Shown here: positions 43,517 through 57,168 of the stretch, one piece after another
Position numbering within the stretch: the stretch's first letter is position 1
Layout of the letters: each line of letters starts with the position of its first letter
The notes under the pieces: model-generated
Told to the model about the DNA's origin: nothing
The model's input: the letters and a program-made list of their open reading frames with translations, nothing else
Databases searched by the model: none
NCBI GenBank assembly: GCA_949592205.1
Contig: CATIUR010000015.1
Location: forward strand, 671,001 to 735,000
Direction: 5' to 3'
Length of the DNA stretch: 64,000 nt
Source: Helichrysum umbraculigerum
Lineage: Eukaryota; Streptophyta; Magnoliopsida; Asterales; Asteraceae
Translations under genes and position numbers: made by a program

Positions 43517-44329
43517 TCATATAGCCGAAGCATATGGGATTCGACTCATTCTGTCCAATTCTTGTTCAGACTTTGGACATAGATCCTTACTGATTTTAAT
43601 GCCATGATTCAAGGGTAAGTTCCCTTTCTTAGAATTTTCCATATTGAATCTTTTCAGTATTTTATCTATGTACGTATCATGGCTGAGTCCTATGAGACGT
43701 TTTGACCTATCTCTGTAAATCTTTATACCTAGGATATATGCTGCATCTCCAAGATCTTTCATAGCGAAACACTTTCCCAACCATTCTTTTACACCTTGTA
43801 AAGTTGGGATATCATTTCCTATGAGCAGTATATCATCCACATATAATACTAAGAATACTACAATACTCCCACTGAACTTGACATATATACAGGACTCATC
43901 TTCACTTCTAGAAAATCCAAACTCTGTGACCTTTTCGTGGAAGCAGAGATTCCAGCTACGAGATGCTTGTTTAAGTCCATAAATGACCTTTTCAAGCTTG
44001 CACACTCTATTAGGATACTTTGCATTTTCAAAACCTTCCGGTTATGTCATGAACTCATCCTCTGTCAGTTTCCCATTAAGGAAAGCGGTTTTGACATCCA
44101 TCTGCCATATTTCATAGTTATGATATGAAGCTATGGCTAGCATAATCCTAATTGACTTAATCTTAGCTACTGGTGAGAAGGTTTCCTCATAATCAATCCC
44201 ATAGGTTTGAGTATAGCCCTTTGCTACCAACCTAGCTTTATAAGTGTGTACTTTCCCATCCATGGCTGTCTTCTTCTTGAAGATCCACTTACAACCTACC
44301 GTCTTAAGACCGGGTGTAGTGTCAACCAA
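43517..44329 (-). pseudogene. pol: Copia reverse transcriptase
   Basis: Two open pieces in the same frame (44329-44042 and 44005-43517) are separated by an in-frame TAA near 44040, within the normally open VYMxQPEGF block. The first has CKWIFKKKTAMDGKVHTYKA and QMDVKTAFLNG, with one catalytic Asp. The second has KVIYGLKQASRSWN and the YVDD box in VLYVDDILLIG. A further stop (TAG near 44333) separates it from integrase. Motifs are otherwise normal for Ty1/copia. Confidence 0.9.
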
Positions 44330-44332
44330 ATT

Positions 44333-45073
44333 CTAAACTTGATTGTCATACATGGACTGAATTTCGCTTTTCATAGCTTCCTTCCATTTAGTAGCCTCAG
44401 GGCCTGCCATCGCTTCCTTATAGTTAGCAGGCTCATCTAATTCGCCTAGTGTACTATCACTTATCTTATCCTCTTCTTCTATTTGGTAACCATAATAGAA
44501 CTCAGGAGGATTGCTAACTCTACAAGATCTATGAACGGGTAAGGATATGTCTTCAGGTTCAACAGGTGTTTCCACCTCTTGTTGAACGTCAGTGTTTATT
44601 ATAGGTTCTTCATCGGTAGATTCTTGAACTTCTTCAAGATCAATTTTACTCCCACTGTCCTCTTTAGATACCATTTCTCTCTCAAGGAACACTCCTCTTC
44701 GAGCTACAAAGACCACATTATCCTTGGGTCTGTAGAATAAATATCCAAATGACTCTTGTGGATAACCGACGAAAAGACACTTTTCAGATCTGGAGTCTAG
44801 TTTGTCCTGAGTTTCCCGTCTAACGTAAACTTCACAACCCCAGATTTTGATGTGACCAAGAGAAGGTCTCTTTCCCTTCCACATCTCATAAGGTATCTTT
44901 GAAACTTTCTTAGTGGGTATTTGATTTAAGATATGGGCGGCTGTTTCTAATGCATAACCCCAGAAGCTTATTGGAAGTGTTGCTCGACTCATCATAGATC
45001 GAACCATGTCTAACAAAGTACTGTTTCTCCTCTCAGCAACACCATTAAGCTGCGGTGTTCTAGGAGGAGTCAA
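44333..45073 (-). pseudogene. pol: Copia integrase C-terminal half and linker
   Basis: It begins with the TPPRTPQLNGVAERRN block (third catalytic residue Glu in AERRN), then HILNQIPTKKV and the KIWGCEVYVRR block, and continues into an acidic linker (about residues 137-185). It is out of frame with the preceding piece; a single-base indel near 45100 separates the two. Confidence 0.9.
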
Positions 45074-45089
45074 TTGTGAAACTATTCCA

Positions 45090-46295
45090 CTATCTCTTAA
45101 GATGATCGAGAAACTCGATACTAAGGTACTCTCCTCCTCTATCGGATCGAAGAACCTTTATCTTTCTGCCCAGTTGATTCTCTACTTCGTTTTGATATCT
45201 TTTGAATACCTCAAAAGTATCTGACTTATGTTTGATCAGATAAAAATGTGCAAATCTACTGAAGTCATCAGTAAATGTAACATAGTATCTATTTCCATCT
45301 TTTGTAGCACATCGGAATGGTCCACATACATCCGTATGTACCAAATCCAATAGTCCTTCACCTCTTTTACATGATCCTGTGAATGGTGATCTAGTCATCT
45401 TGCCTAATAAACAAGATTCGCATACATCATCCGATTTGAGGTCGAATGATTCCAACACTCCATCCTTTTGGAGTTGGGCGATGCGTTTCTTGTTTATGTG
45501 CCCTACACGATAATGCCACAACTTGGATTTATCAATTTCATTAGACGAATCAACATTTAAAATAACATTGCTAACACATTCAACATTTTCATAAATGCCT
45601 TTGTAAGGAGAAGCTTTAAAAATAAAACAATCATTTAAATGAACCAAAATATCTCCATTTCCATTATCAAAAGAAAAATGATAACCATCTTTATACAAAC
45701 CATAAAATGAAATAATGTTTCTAGTCATTTCTGACGAATAATAGCAATTATTTAAATCTATCCTAACTCCAGAATTCAGCATGAGCTCAAATCTTCCAAT
45801 CTTCGTCACAGGTACAATTCCCTTGTTTCCCATAACTAAGTTGAGCTCTCCATGCTTCACACTTCTACTTTCCTTTAGCCCCTGCAATACAGTGCAAATG
45901 TGATTACCACATCCTGTATCCAGAACCCATGAATTAGAAGTTGTTGTATTATGGAGTTCGATCATGAACATACCTGTGTAAATACTCTTCTCGACCTTTC
46001 CATCTTCAAGGTCCTTTAGGTATTTTAGGCAGTTACGCTTCCAATGCCCCTTTGTGTTGCAGTAGAAGCACACTGCTTCCTTTGGGTCACTAACAGGTGC
46101 AATCTCAGACTCGGTCCCTTTCTTAGACCTGCGAACGGACTTTCCGTCAGTAGTCTTCCTTTTCCAATTAGAATTTGACCTTTTTCTTTTCTTTGCACTT
46201 TGACCAACAGTCAACACAGGAGCTTCTGAGCCAAAGGACACATCATCTTTCTTGATTCCTTGCTCAGAAGTTTGCAGTAAATTGTGGAGTTCCAT
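45090..46295 (-). pseudogene. pol: Copia nucleocapsid, protease, pre-integrase and integrase core
   Basis: Residues about 76-89 hold a CCHC zinc knuckle (CFYCNTKGHWKRNC). Protease active site WVLDTGCGNH is at about 122-131. The pre-integrase zinc-binding region runs from LWHYRVGHINKKRI to CESCLLGKMTRSPF. The integrase core has DLVHTDVCGPF and FTDDFSRF (first Asp in HTDV) and SDRGGEY (second Asp). It ends after FLDHLKR at a frameshift. The upstream gag is separated only by one in-frame TAA at 46302-46304. Confidence 0.9.
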
Positions 46296-46304
46296 TATTG
46301 AGCC

Positions 46305-46895
46305 TTATCTCTCATTCATAATCATCTGATATGACATTACAAACTGATTGTAGACAGCTGGCAAACTGGATAGAATTATGGCGATGGAAAACTCTGTGTC
46401 AAATACCATATTCAATGACTCCAACCTATCAAAGTACCCTTTCATCTCTAAGACGAAAGCACAGATAGAAACTCCAGGTTTGGGCTTGCAAGCCATGAGG
46501 GATTTCACCACATCAAGGCGTTCTTTGCTTGCCTTAGCTTGAAACATTTCTTTCAGCTGTTGGTTCATTTCATAAGCCCAAGTGTTTTCAAAAGTCTTTT
46601 GCAGTTCAGGGCTCATGGAAGATGCCATGATACAAGACACTTTATTCGCATCATCATAATGTTTCCGGTGTGCCTCAATCTCCTCTTGGGTTGATTCTTC
46701 ATCAATTATGGGAATCTGCTCATCGAGAACATACTCCTTGTTCTCGTACCTCAAGGTAAACCTTAGGTTACGCATCCAGTCCATATAATTTGGACCGGTC
46801 AGTCTTTCCCTCCCAAGAACTGAGAGTAGTGAGAAGTTCGAGTTATGTGCAGGATTGGGGATGGGAGGATTTGCACCATTTAAATTAGCCATCAA
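46305..46895 (-). pseudogene. gag: Copia gag (capsid part)
   Basis: Starts MMANLNGANPPIPN. The block RLTGPNYMDWMRNLRFTLRY (about residues 32-51) is the copia capsid start, followed by the typical helical UBN2-like region ending LPAVYNQFVMSYQM. A TAA at 46302 stops it before the zinc-knuckle frame that follows directly. The first ATG is shared in position with the truncated plus-strand relative at 5494. Confidence 0.9.
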
Positions 46896-47805
46896 TGAGA
46901 TAAAACAGTTTTAGTTTGTTTGAATATTCCTTAATTATTTACTCAATTTTCTTAATTAAGGCTAGGATCTATATTTTCAGTTTTATGAAAAGGGTCGCCG
47001 TAATCATATAACTAAAATACTTTTATCTATTTCATTTCTTATGAAACTCCTAGATCTTTGAGATTCATTGATTTCTATCAATGGCATGTTAATCTCGGTT
47101 ATGCACATCTACTATTCATGACTGGTATGCCAAGGATCATGAACAAGATGGTGAATTAACCATGCAAACCCCGCGTGATCCCCGGCTCGAGTACGCTCGA
47201 GAATCGCGAGTCTCAATCACCTCTCATTACGTCCTCATATTAATGTGCCGGTAAACCACACACGCTCCATTAACAGTTCATACGAGAGATGTGCGGATTT
47301 CATGGGTTAGCATACTATTTATCATTTCCTATAGCTAAAACGGGATTTTGTTTTACTATTTTAAGTCTACTTTTAATCTTGACATCATCCTATCAAAGGT
47401 CCTCGGTAGCTCCATCGAACGCACAAAGAAGCGGAGAAGTAGGTCAGCGCGAAGCTTATTTAAAACCTGGCTTCTTTAGGGAAGCAGAGCGACCCGCCTT
47501 ATATCTCTCTTATAGTTTGTTCCTTATGGGTGAGCCGATTTATCAATTGACTGACGATGTATTTAGACTTTAATTATACATATATATAAATCATATTGTA
47601 CATATAATATCTCTTGTAGTTTAGGGTTCTATTTTAAATCTTTTAAAATTGAGTGGTCTATTTTAAACAATTTAAAATTATCAGTATCTAAATTGTAAAT
47701 TCACATTACCTATTTAGACGATTTCGTTTCCCAATTTATCTTTACCTACATACTATTGCAGATAATTGTATGCTACTATTTATTAAGCTATGGCTCTGAT
47801 ACCAC
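46896..47805 (-). other. Copia 5' leader with primer site and an internal foreign-looking segment
   Basis: The primer site is at 47791-47805. The region 47030-47345 matches the leader of the truncated copia at 5020-5290. The stretch 47385-47572 has no counterpart in that copy and is richer in G+C; see findings. Otherwise AT-rich. Confidence 0.7.
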
Positions 47806-48701
47806 TGTTGGTTTTCTATTCCCTAACTAGATTATTATACACGCATCGGAATAACAAAACTTTAAATAATCTAAGGCAATTAGGAAACTAAAACCCTAAG
47901 GGATCTTTAACTTTAACAACATAGTACAATGAATAAATTGGATAAAGAAAATTAGGAAAACACTAACCTTGAAGAAAACCTATTTCTCGCGCACAGACCA
48001 ACGAGCAGAGCTTCGTTACTTGGAGGCAAGTACCCAAAGTAGAATACCTCTAATGCTTCACACCCAAAAACCCAAGAGAAAGTCGAATTTCTAAATTCTC
48101 AGAAAATTCGTATCTGAATCGTATGTTATGAAGGTATAGGATGCCCCTATTTATGGTTGTGGAAGAAACCCTTCGGTTTGCTGAATTCGTCTCCCAACCG
48201 GCGGTGATATGTGGCAAAAAGTCACGTTTTTAGGCACATATTTCCCGCACATTTGACCCAATTCTTGGTGAAAACACTTGAAATAAACGTTTATCTACTT
48301 AATTTCACAAAGTTGGTCAAATTATAGGCATTGTTACAAAAAGTGCTAAAATCATCCAAAAGGCACGCAAATCGAGGCAGATTATTCTAAACACTGATTC
48401 TCACAGACTTTTAACCACATTATGATACAAGTTCTTAAATAGTCTCATATGATGTATCAGGTTATTACAAGACTGTAGAATCAAGAATCGTGCAGATCGG
48501 GTAAAGAACGAGGAAGATGAAGCTTTCTGAGCGCAAACCGAGGGCATTCCGCACACGCCAACTCTAGAGACATCCAAATTTGGCACTTTTGGAATCATTA
48601 GAAGCATAACGGAATTACGAGATCACAGGCGAAAGAATCAAGTCAAACGGGCTAGAAACGAAGAAGATACGGCCTTCCGAAGCAACGAGAAAAGTCAGAT
48701 A

Positions 48702-48832
48702 AATCACACGGCCTACCACACGGCCACCCCCAAGCCGTACACGGCCTAGAGGAGTCCATACACGGCCCTCAACTAGCCGTACACGGCCTGGTTGAGGCCG
48801 TACACGGCCTGTTTTGCTCTCACACGGCCTCT
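48702..48832 (+). promoter_or_regulatory. Palindrome array, CCGTACACGG variant
   Basis: Units have cores at 48737, 48758, 48779 and 48800 (exactly 21 nt apart), with cacacgg partial units at about 48705, 48717 and 48821. TATA box TATAAATA at 48895. Here the core is GTACAC in place of the GTATAC of the 13714 family. Confidence 0.75.
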
Positions 48833-48894
48833 TCCTTGCTTCGTTTGCTTGTACGTGTGCTTGTGGAGTTGTACTCTTGGATCCAAGGCTTGCC

Positions 48895-48902
48895 TATAAA
48901 TA
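48895..48902 (+). promoter_or_regulatory. TATA box in solo LTR
   Basis: TATAAATA after cttgcc, followed by CT-rich leader sequence near 48950. Confidence 0.7.
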
Positions 48903-51147
48903 GTGGCCTCATTTACCTCATTCCACACACCAATTCTTCATAGAATTCTCACTTTCTCTCTCACACACTCTTTCTTTCTCTTTCTAGTTTATCTTTCTCT
49001 ATCTAGCACTACTCTTAGGAGTTAGAGGAGAAATAGATTAGGGTTTTAGTTCGTTAGTTATTGGTTAATATTTAACCTAGACTAACGGAGGGGCTACTTT
49101 TGTAATAGTGTAGGGAATATTCTGAGGGGCTTATTTGTAATATTGTCGAAGATATTGCAGAGGTTTCGTTCGTGTATTCTTCTAACATTATTCTGTCTAC
49201 GCATAATCTACGGTTATTTCTTTCCTTTTCTATTATGATGATTGCTATTATTATTATGATAGATTTAGGATTGTTTGCCATGCGTAGTGAGTAGTTCTCT
49301 TATGTGCTTGTTGTGATGTTGTTAGCTTGTTAATATTTGGGGTGATGTTACTTTAAATACGCAATTGGGATAATATCGTTATGAAACAACAGAAGTAACG
49401 TTATACGGCTTTCATTTGTATAGCGCCGGAATCATCACGAATGTGTGTAGTACGGAACGTGGAAGCTATGAAAGTTGCGGGCACAATCTGTTGTGGAATA
49501 ATGTTCCCAATTGTTACAAAATGAAAACCGGTGTACTGTTAACTTTTTATTTATGAATTTCTAAACCAAAATCGCCTTTCCTCCAATAAACGTGGTTAGA
49601 ACCTGTATGACAAGGAGTCGCGAACCTTGATCAACCGGTAACTACCTATCTATGTTTTCAAATACAAACATGGTCTGAATTGTCTAGCTGTGGAAATACT
49701 GTTAACCCTATCGTATAGTACACCGTGAATCAATCAAGGATTTATTGGGAAATGTTTAAATAAGTGAGGGTTGGGTTTATATCATAGATGGTCAAGCTTT
49801 AATACAAACTTAGTAAACCAGTCCAGAGTGACCATAAAGTATGTGGCACCAGAAAGACCATAAATCGGCACAATACTTCGTATAACGTTTAAATACGTGG
49901 GAAAAGCTAAGGAACTGCCGTCGGTTGAAGACTGTGTCACATCCTGGTTGAACCACACAACTCTGGACTAAACAAAGACCATTAATACAAAGTTAGCAGT
50001 CACCAAACCAAGTCTTAATCTTAGCCTTGCCTAGCCTTAGTATCTCCGTGGTGTCAAGAACGGTCAGAACTTTTAGTGGGTCTGTTACTCTATCTCATGC
50101 GCCCAGGAATACCATTCCAAAAAGGGTCACTATTCCACTAGATGGAAAGTGTTGAAGAGTTGAGCAGCCTCCTCTGATCAGAATCACCATAACCTAGCAA
50201 CCCAGTGACATACTGTCTGAGAAATCAAACAGTAGGGTGTTAGTGTTTACACTACGAATACTCAGGCAAAAGCAAGATACAAATCTTTAAAAGACGTTTT
50301 CATAAATAACCCTAGACATCACCCCATAACACAAGCTAAAGAAATCATAACAAGCACTATTCTCCATTACTAATTCCCTATCTAGCTTTTATTTACTGTT
50401 TTGTTTATTTCCTGCTCTTTATTAGTTTAGTTTAAACAGACCTAAAACCAAATCAAAACTCTTTTCCAAAAAACCCATCACTAAATCGAATAGTTTGTCT
50501 AGATAACTCTGCTTCACAATACGATTGATCTTAAGAACGACCCTGAGTTATACTTACCTCTGTAAGTAGAATTTAGGTCCCCAGCTTTTATAAATTTAAA
50601 ACTCCACCGTTGCATCTATTACGTAACGACCGTTTCATCTGTAACAGGCGGTTGGACCTTCCAACCGGCGGTTGGAGCTGTTTGACTTGTACTCCAAGTC
50701 TGCGAATTCCACCGCCTTAAAAACCCTAACCTCAACCGGCGGTTGGACCTTCCAACCGGCGGTTGAGTCAGTTTCTGGAATCTTCCGCCTTATTTAATTA
50801 CTTTTAATTTCTAAATAATAAACTATTATTAATTAATTAAATAATTAAATATAATATTAATACTATTAATATTATCCTTCATCTTTCTCTTGACCGTTTA
50901 TTGAGGGCAACCCAAAAAGGACTTTACCATTAATGATAGTCTCACCAATTAGTTATGATATTGGACACTATTCCAACACGACACCTGAGTCACACATACC
51001 GCTTGCTGCCTCTTTAGGTTCGTTAGTAGTATACAGCTTAGGATTCCCCCTGCTCTATAAATTTAAAACACACTGTCCGCGCGTCCTGGTTGGAAGGTTC
51101 AACGACCGGATTAAAACATGACCGACCGCTGGGACTGGGACAGATAT

Positions 51148-52666
51148 CCTACTATTACGTGGTCACCAGGTGCAACACATTGCATTAATCTTATATTTCA
51201 GGATGTTGGCAAATTAGAAAATGTGCAGACTCTAGCTTCATTTGCATCCAAGATCACTGTTTTTATCTACAATCAAAAGTGGCCTTTGGATTGGTTGAGA
51301 CAGAGACCGGGTTAGATAGAAATCATCCGTCCATGTGCTACCTGTTTTTCTACCACATTCATTGCATTACAAAGTTTGCTTGACCATAAGGATGATTTGC
51401 AAGCTATGGTCATATCTAGTGAGTTTAAGAAGATGTACTTAGCCAAAAAAGTGAATAATGCGAGTGAATCTAGACAAATTATCTTGAATGGTTCTTTTTG
51501 GAGTAGTTGTATGATTGCGGCGAAATCAATGGTTCCTTGATGAAACTTTTGCGTTTGTGTGATTTGGATAAAAAAACCATCATTGGGTTATGTTTATGAC
51601 GGTATTGCTCGGGCTGGGAAAGGAATTATTGAGTTATTTCAAGGGAAAGAACACTTGTGCAAGGCTTATCTAGACATAATTGAAGATCGTTGGGATAGGA
51701 TGTTGTGTACAAGTATTCATTGTGCGGCTTACTGGTTAAATCCAACTTTTCAATATGGTAAGAATAACATGAATGATAAGAATGATGTGTTTGAAGGTGT
51801 TCTTGATATGGTCGATAAATACTATGAGGGTCGGGATATTTTAGATGTTACCTTGGCATTAGGAAAGTTTCGTGATAGTGAAGGAACCTTTGGTAGAAGT
51901 AGTGACGTTGCATCTCGTCATGTTAATCGTCCCGGTAAGATTTCAATTTATATGTTATTAATATATTTTTATGTTATAATGGTACTTATTGTGTTGCTAA
52001 TCATTTAATTTTTAGATGAGTGGTGGAAATTGTTTGGTGGAGATTGTCCGAAGCTTCAAAGGTTTGCAATTAGAATATTAAGCCTAACCGCATCATCTTC
52101 CGGGATTAAACGTAATTGGAGTGTTTTTGAAAGGATTCACAACAAAAAGAGGAATAGGTTGGAACATCAATGACTAAGTGACCTTGTTTATATTCACTAC
52201 AACTTACGTTTACAAAATAGGTATGATTGTACGATTTATTTTAATAAAGTTTATTTCTTTAATATAATTGTAATGCATGATTATATATAAATGTTGTCAT
52301 ATTTAGTAAGTATTTTTATAGGCTTAAAATTGATATGTGATCTTTCGACCCGATCGATAATGAATGCATTGATCAAGATTCGGAATGTTGGGTTGTTGAA
52401 GAAGTTCCAGCGGGAGAACTTGAAAATGATGATGTAATTGACAATGAGCTTAATGGGGAAGAGCATGAACCGGCTACTCAAACGCAAGGTTTCATATTTA
52501 CGTATTTATTAAATAAGTGGTATCATTGTATTATTATTAACATTTATTATTTGATATGATAGAAAAAGGAAGTGATTATATTCTAGTTGATAAAGATGAA
52601 GACGATAGTGAATGGCATCCACTTAGTGAGACGGAACTTAATGAGTATAACACTCATTTGCTTTGA
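51148..52666 (+). pseudogene. hAT transposase, C-terminal part (catalytic core end and dimerisation domain)
   Basis: It continues the transposase after the solo LTR and its target duplication. The first piece (51148-51315) has HCINLIFQDVGK and WPLDWLRQRPG. A TAG follows, then more homologous frame with frameshifts near 51535, then 51559-51935 (KPSLGYVYDGIARAGKG, YLDIIEDRWDRM). A probable intron runs from gtaagattt (51934) to tttttag (52014). The exon after it holds the hAT dimerisation block (EWWKLFGGDCPKLQRFAIRI, then LTASSSGIKRNWSVFERIH). A second intron leads to an acidic tail and a TGA at 52664-52666. One more stop (TGA near 52171) and the frameshifts make it a pseudogene. Confidence 0.9.
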
Positions 52667-53125
52667 TGGAAAGGTTTTTATTTACTAACTTTATATACTT
52701 TTTTGATTTATCGTAATGTATATATATGTAATTTTTTTGTTTGATGTTATAGGGAATGAATATGGCGCTCTTGTGGGGATTTGGTTTTATGTGTGTAACT
52801 GAAACTTGTTTGAACAATTTAAGGTTTATTTAAGTAATGTCGTTTAGAATCATTATAATTTGTATTATATTCACGTTGGATTGTAAGACTTTTGTATTGT
52901 ATTTGTTGGATTGTAAGACTTTGGCGTTGTATTGTTTGGTTTGTATGTATTTTTAAAGCTTGGTTGAAAGATTGTGTGCCCAGATTTTAGCCACTGTAAG
53001 CTGCTGTAAGTAACTGTCCAAAGTCTGCTGTGTTTTAACCTGTTTTCTGCCAAACCGGTTCAGTCGGCTGGTCCGGACCTGGGGGCCTCTCCGGTTTGAT
53101 TCGAAAAACGATTTTCAAAACATTG
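52667..53125 (+). other. hAT 3' UTR and right terminus
   Basis: No gene. It has 'ggattgtaagactttggcg'-type short repeats (near 52876 and 52910) and the right subterminal block ccggttcagtcggctggtcc at 53055-53074, ending in the TIR at 53125. Confidence 0.7.
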
Positions 53126-53249
53126 AATTTATCAATAATTACAAAAATGTCACCTCCATTTTGGACCCTTGATTTTAAATGGAAGGCCAAGATCTGTTCT
53201 CACCATTTTCACGGAATCCCTTGTTTTCACCAGATTCCAACCATATATA

Positions 53250-54808
<1,559 letters not shown>

Positions 54809-55372
54809 TAAAAGTTCAAAAAAGAATGGAAAAAAATGAAGAATGGAGGAACCAATAGGATTGCTCCATTTCAAAAACTCATTTTCACTTTTTTTTTTCA
54901 AAGTTAAATATCTCATAAGCCGTATGTCTATAAATTATAAAAATTACATATTCGGAATCAACGTCTTTTTCTCTTCGATTCTAGATCTAACACGATATAC
55001 TTTCGACAAAGTTTTTTTTTTTTCATTTTTATTGGGTTTTAAAAATTTATAATGTGTAATTATATGTGATTTAACACTAAAAAAAAATCACACCCGCTTA
55101 TATCTCTGATTAAACTTTAAATTCAGATCATTGATGATTTAAAGAGATTAAAACACGAAAAACTAAGTTGTAATCACATGCGATTGAGCATCAAAGTATC
55201 AATCACATGTGATTAAAGAGTAATAAAATACGAATTTTCAAATTATTGACTATAATTATATAATTAATTAAGTAAAAATCAAGTTGAAATCATACATAAA
55301 TTATCATATATCAATAAATTTCTCATCAAATATCAATTTTAAGATGAAAATTATATGTGATTATATAACAAA
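54809..55372. other. AT-rich sequence with repeated AATCACATGTGATT-type palindromes
   Basis: No gene. Palindromic or near-palindromic units aatcacatgtgatt occur at about 55057, 55172, 55200 and 55350. Probably part of an unclassified repeat element; boundaries not found. Confidence 0.5.
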
Positions 55373-55399
55373 CACTGGTACAAAAACGGGTATATATGG

Positions 55400-55640
55400 C
55401 GGTGAAAAAGGCCATCTGAAGCGGTGAACAGCCCGCCCCTGATGCCGGCGCCACGAAAAGTGGAAACTTGTTTAAAGCGGTCAAACGACCGCTATAATTT
55501 GTACCACTAGGAGCGGGTAAAAGAACATATGAAGCGGTTAAAAAGTAACAAAATTGGCGGGAATAATAGATATTTGAAGCGATTTAGTGATTTCTATTGA
55601 GGCGGTAAATAGAGATACATATGGAGCGGTTCTAGTGAAA
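55400..55640. repeat. CACTA left subterminal repeats
   Basis: At least nine copies, in both orientations, of GAAGCGGT or GGAGCGG. In CACTA elements such repeats bind the element's TnpA-type protein. Confidence 0.7.
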
Positions 55641-56556
55641 AGAAATAAAAAATTGTGTAATTGGAGCGTCGTCATTACTTAGTTTTCGTGGTGGTTTTTT
55701 AATTGAAATATTAAAAAAATGGTAATTTAAATAAAATAACAATAATAAATTTCTTGTGGCGGTTTTCATCATTATATTTGTGGTGGTTTTTTAATTGAAA
55801 TATTAAAAAAATATATTTTTGGAGCGGTGCTTTCGCTTAGAATTTGGAGCGGATATGGGGGTTATTCGGTTATATATTCCGTTGTTGAATTGCTTGATTT
55901 CCTATGCAAAATAGTAGACTACATTTATGCCAAAACCAGCAGAATTCAATGACCAAATGACAAATAATTTAAAACAAAATCTAACCTAAACATATAAAAC
56001 ATGCTAAAATATAATCTAAATATAATGTACAACTATAAAAATAACCTAAATATAATGCTTAAAATGTGTTTATTTATTTGTTCTGATCGTCAAGAATGTA
56101 CTATACCTCTTTGCAAATTCAATTGTGCCCTCAATTACCAACTTGTCCAAATCATTTGGTGAATAAGGTGACAAGTCGCTCCAAGCCTATAATAGATTCA
56201 AATTAAAACATAAAAAAAAGATCGAGGTTAATGCATTACAGAGATTATTACGTACTATGGACTTACATTTTGTGGGAAATATGGTTGCATACTCATAAAG
56301 AATTGTTGCATATGCATCATTACGTAATACCCACATTCCCAACTGTCTCGTTGTTGAGGACACTGATTTGAAGCACAAAGTTAGTTTAACACATAATTTA
56401 TGATCAATTTGCATATATCATGTTTTTCACAATATATTAATTATATGCTTACCAACACTATCTTCCATTGCTAATTCTCGCCTTCTCTCCTGAAAATTCA
56501 GTAGTGTGAAGTTAACTACAAGTTATAAGAAACAATTTGTTGGGTAAGAATGAACA

Positions 56557-57168
56557 GTGATGGAGAATGAAAATTATTCTAAGTGTGTTAGTACTGCTGG
56601 AGCTATCAATTTCAAGTACAGCTGGAGATATCAATTTCAAGTTAAAATCCGATCAAAAACCACTGACAATTTGTTAGGTTATCTACTCGAAACACAAGGA
56701 GCAGAGGATTTTTATGGAATAATTGATTTCTTAAAGGGAAGTAACTTGAAAGAAGCCTTTGTGATTTTTGGACTTAGCGTTTGAGAGATATTTAATTTTT
56801 AAAAACGCGGAGGAAAGAGAATGTAGTGACACGTGGTGCATTTCTAGCGGTTCCTTCATTCTCACAGAAAATTGGTGTACTCATGTGAACCTAGCTTACT
56901 CAAGATTGGTAAAGGGAGAGCTCGGGTTGTCTCATCTTCTAGCTCAAGCTCAAACAGTGATGATGATCAAGAGAAGGATGATCAATATATGTTCACTGGA
57001 GCTAGTGGGTCTGGTAGTCATGCTCCAAAGGGAATGACTAAGGAAGAGTCAAATAGGTTGTTAGCAGAGGGAGTGCAAAGGGAGCAGCTTGTTGTTCATA
57101 ATATTGTTCACTGGCTACAAGTAATTATCTTCCTTGTTAACAAGTGTGTTTCCACCACTTCTTGTTAA
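56557..57168 (+). pseudogene. Unidentified plus-strand coding-like fragments inside the CACTA intron
   Basis: Three short open stretches in different frames lie between the Cys and His exons of the Ulp1-like gene. The first includes FYGIIDFLKGSNLKEAFVIF, vaguely like a block found in many unclassified plant retroelement proteins. The last has a Ser run followed by an acidic stretch (about 57000 on, SSSSSSSNSDDDQEKDDQYM) and a helical segment (TKEESNRLLAEGVQREQL). The composition is coding-like but no family is certain. It may be a captured or inserted retroelement piece. Confidence 0.35.

Larger units (their letters stand above)
48205..50646 (+). mobile_element. Tat/Athila-type solo LTR inside the copia 5' LTR (2442 bp)
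   Basis: Starts TGATATGTGGCAAAAAGTC, ends CATCTGTAACA. Perfect 5-bp duplication GGCGG at 48200-48204 and 50647-50651, falling within a CCAACCGGCGGTTGG palindrome of the copia LTR. It is colinear with the other Tat-type LTRs (array, TATA, CT-rich leader, later 'gtacacc' and 'aatactt' blocks) but the most diverged. There is no internal sequence. Confidence 0.9.
40995..50978 (-). mobile_element. Ty1/copia element inserted in the solo LTR
   Basis: Minus-strand element. Its LTRs lie at 40995-41986 (3' LTR) and 47806-50978 (5' LTR, enlarged by an inserted solo LTR). A perfect 5-bp duplication CGACA lies at 40990-40994 and 50979-50983. The primer site (reverse complement of GTGGTATCAGAGCCA) is at 47791-47805 and the polypurine tract, read as ccaagtgggagac, at 41987-41999. 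Polyprotein pieces run from 46895 down to 42857 in copia order: gag, protease, integrase, reverse transcriptase, RNase H. It has several stops and at least one frameshift, so this copy is dead. Confidence 0.95.
47806..50978 (-). repeat. 5' LTR of the copia element, split by a solo LTR
   Basis: Starts TGTTGGTTTTC, ends TTCCAACA. It is near-identical to 40995-41986 outside the inserts, with the empty Stowaway site at about 50950-50965. Its TATA region reads as ccataaat on the minus strand (near 48149), one base different from the 3' copy. Confidence 0.9.
38716..51142 (+). mobile_element. Tat/Athila-type solo LTR, split by a copia element
   Basis: It begins TGATGTGACGTAAAAAGTC and ends GACTGGGACA, with a perfect 5-bp duplication GATAT at 38711-38715 and 51143-51147. 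Without the copia (40995-50978 plus its duplicated CGACA) one LTR of about 2.44 kb remains, colinear with the LTR at 13714. There is no internal sequence or second LTR, so an intact element was reduced by LTR-LTR recombination. The palindrome array is at 39215-39302 and the TATA box at 39383. Confidence 0.9.

Noticed and set aside
43043..45224. Plus-strand frames opposite the copia polyprotein
   Set aside because: Antisense shadows of the minus-strand gag-pol, without any domain of their own.
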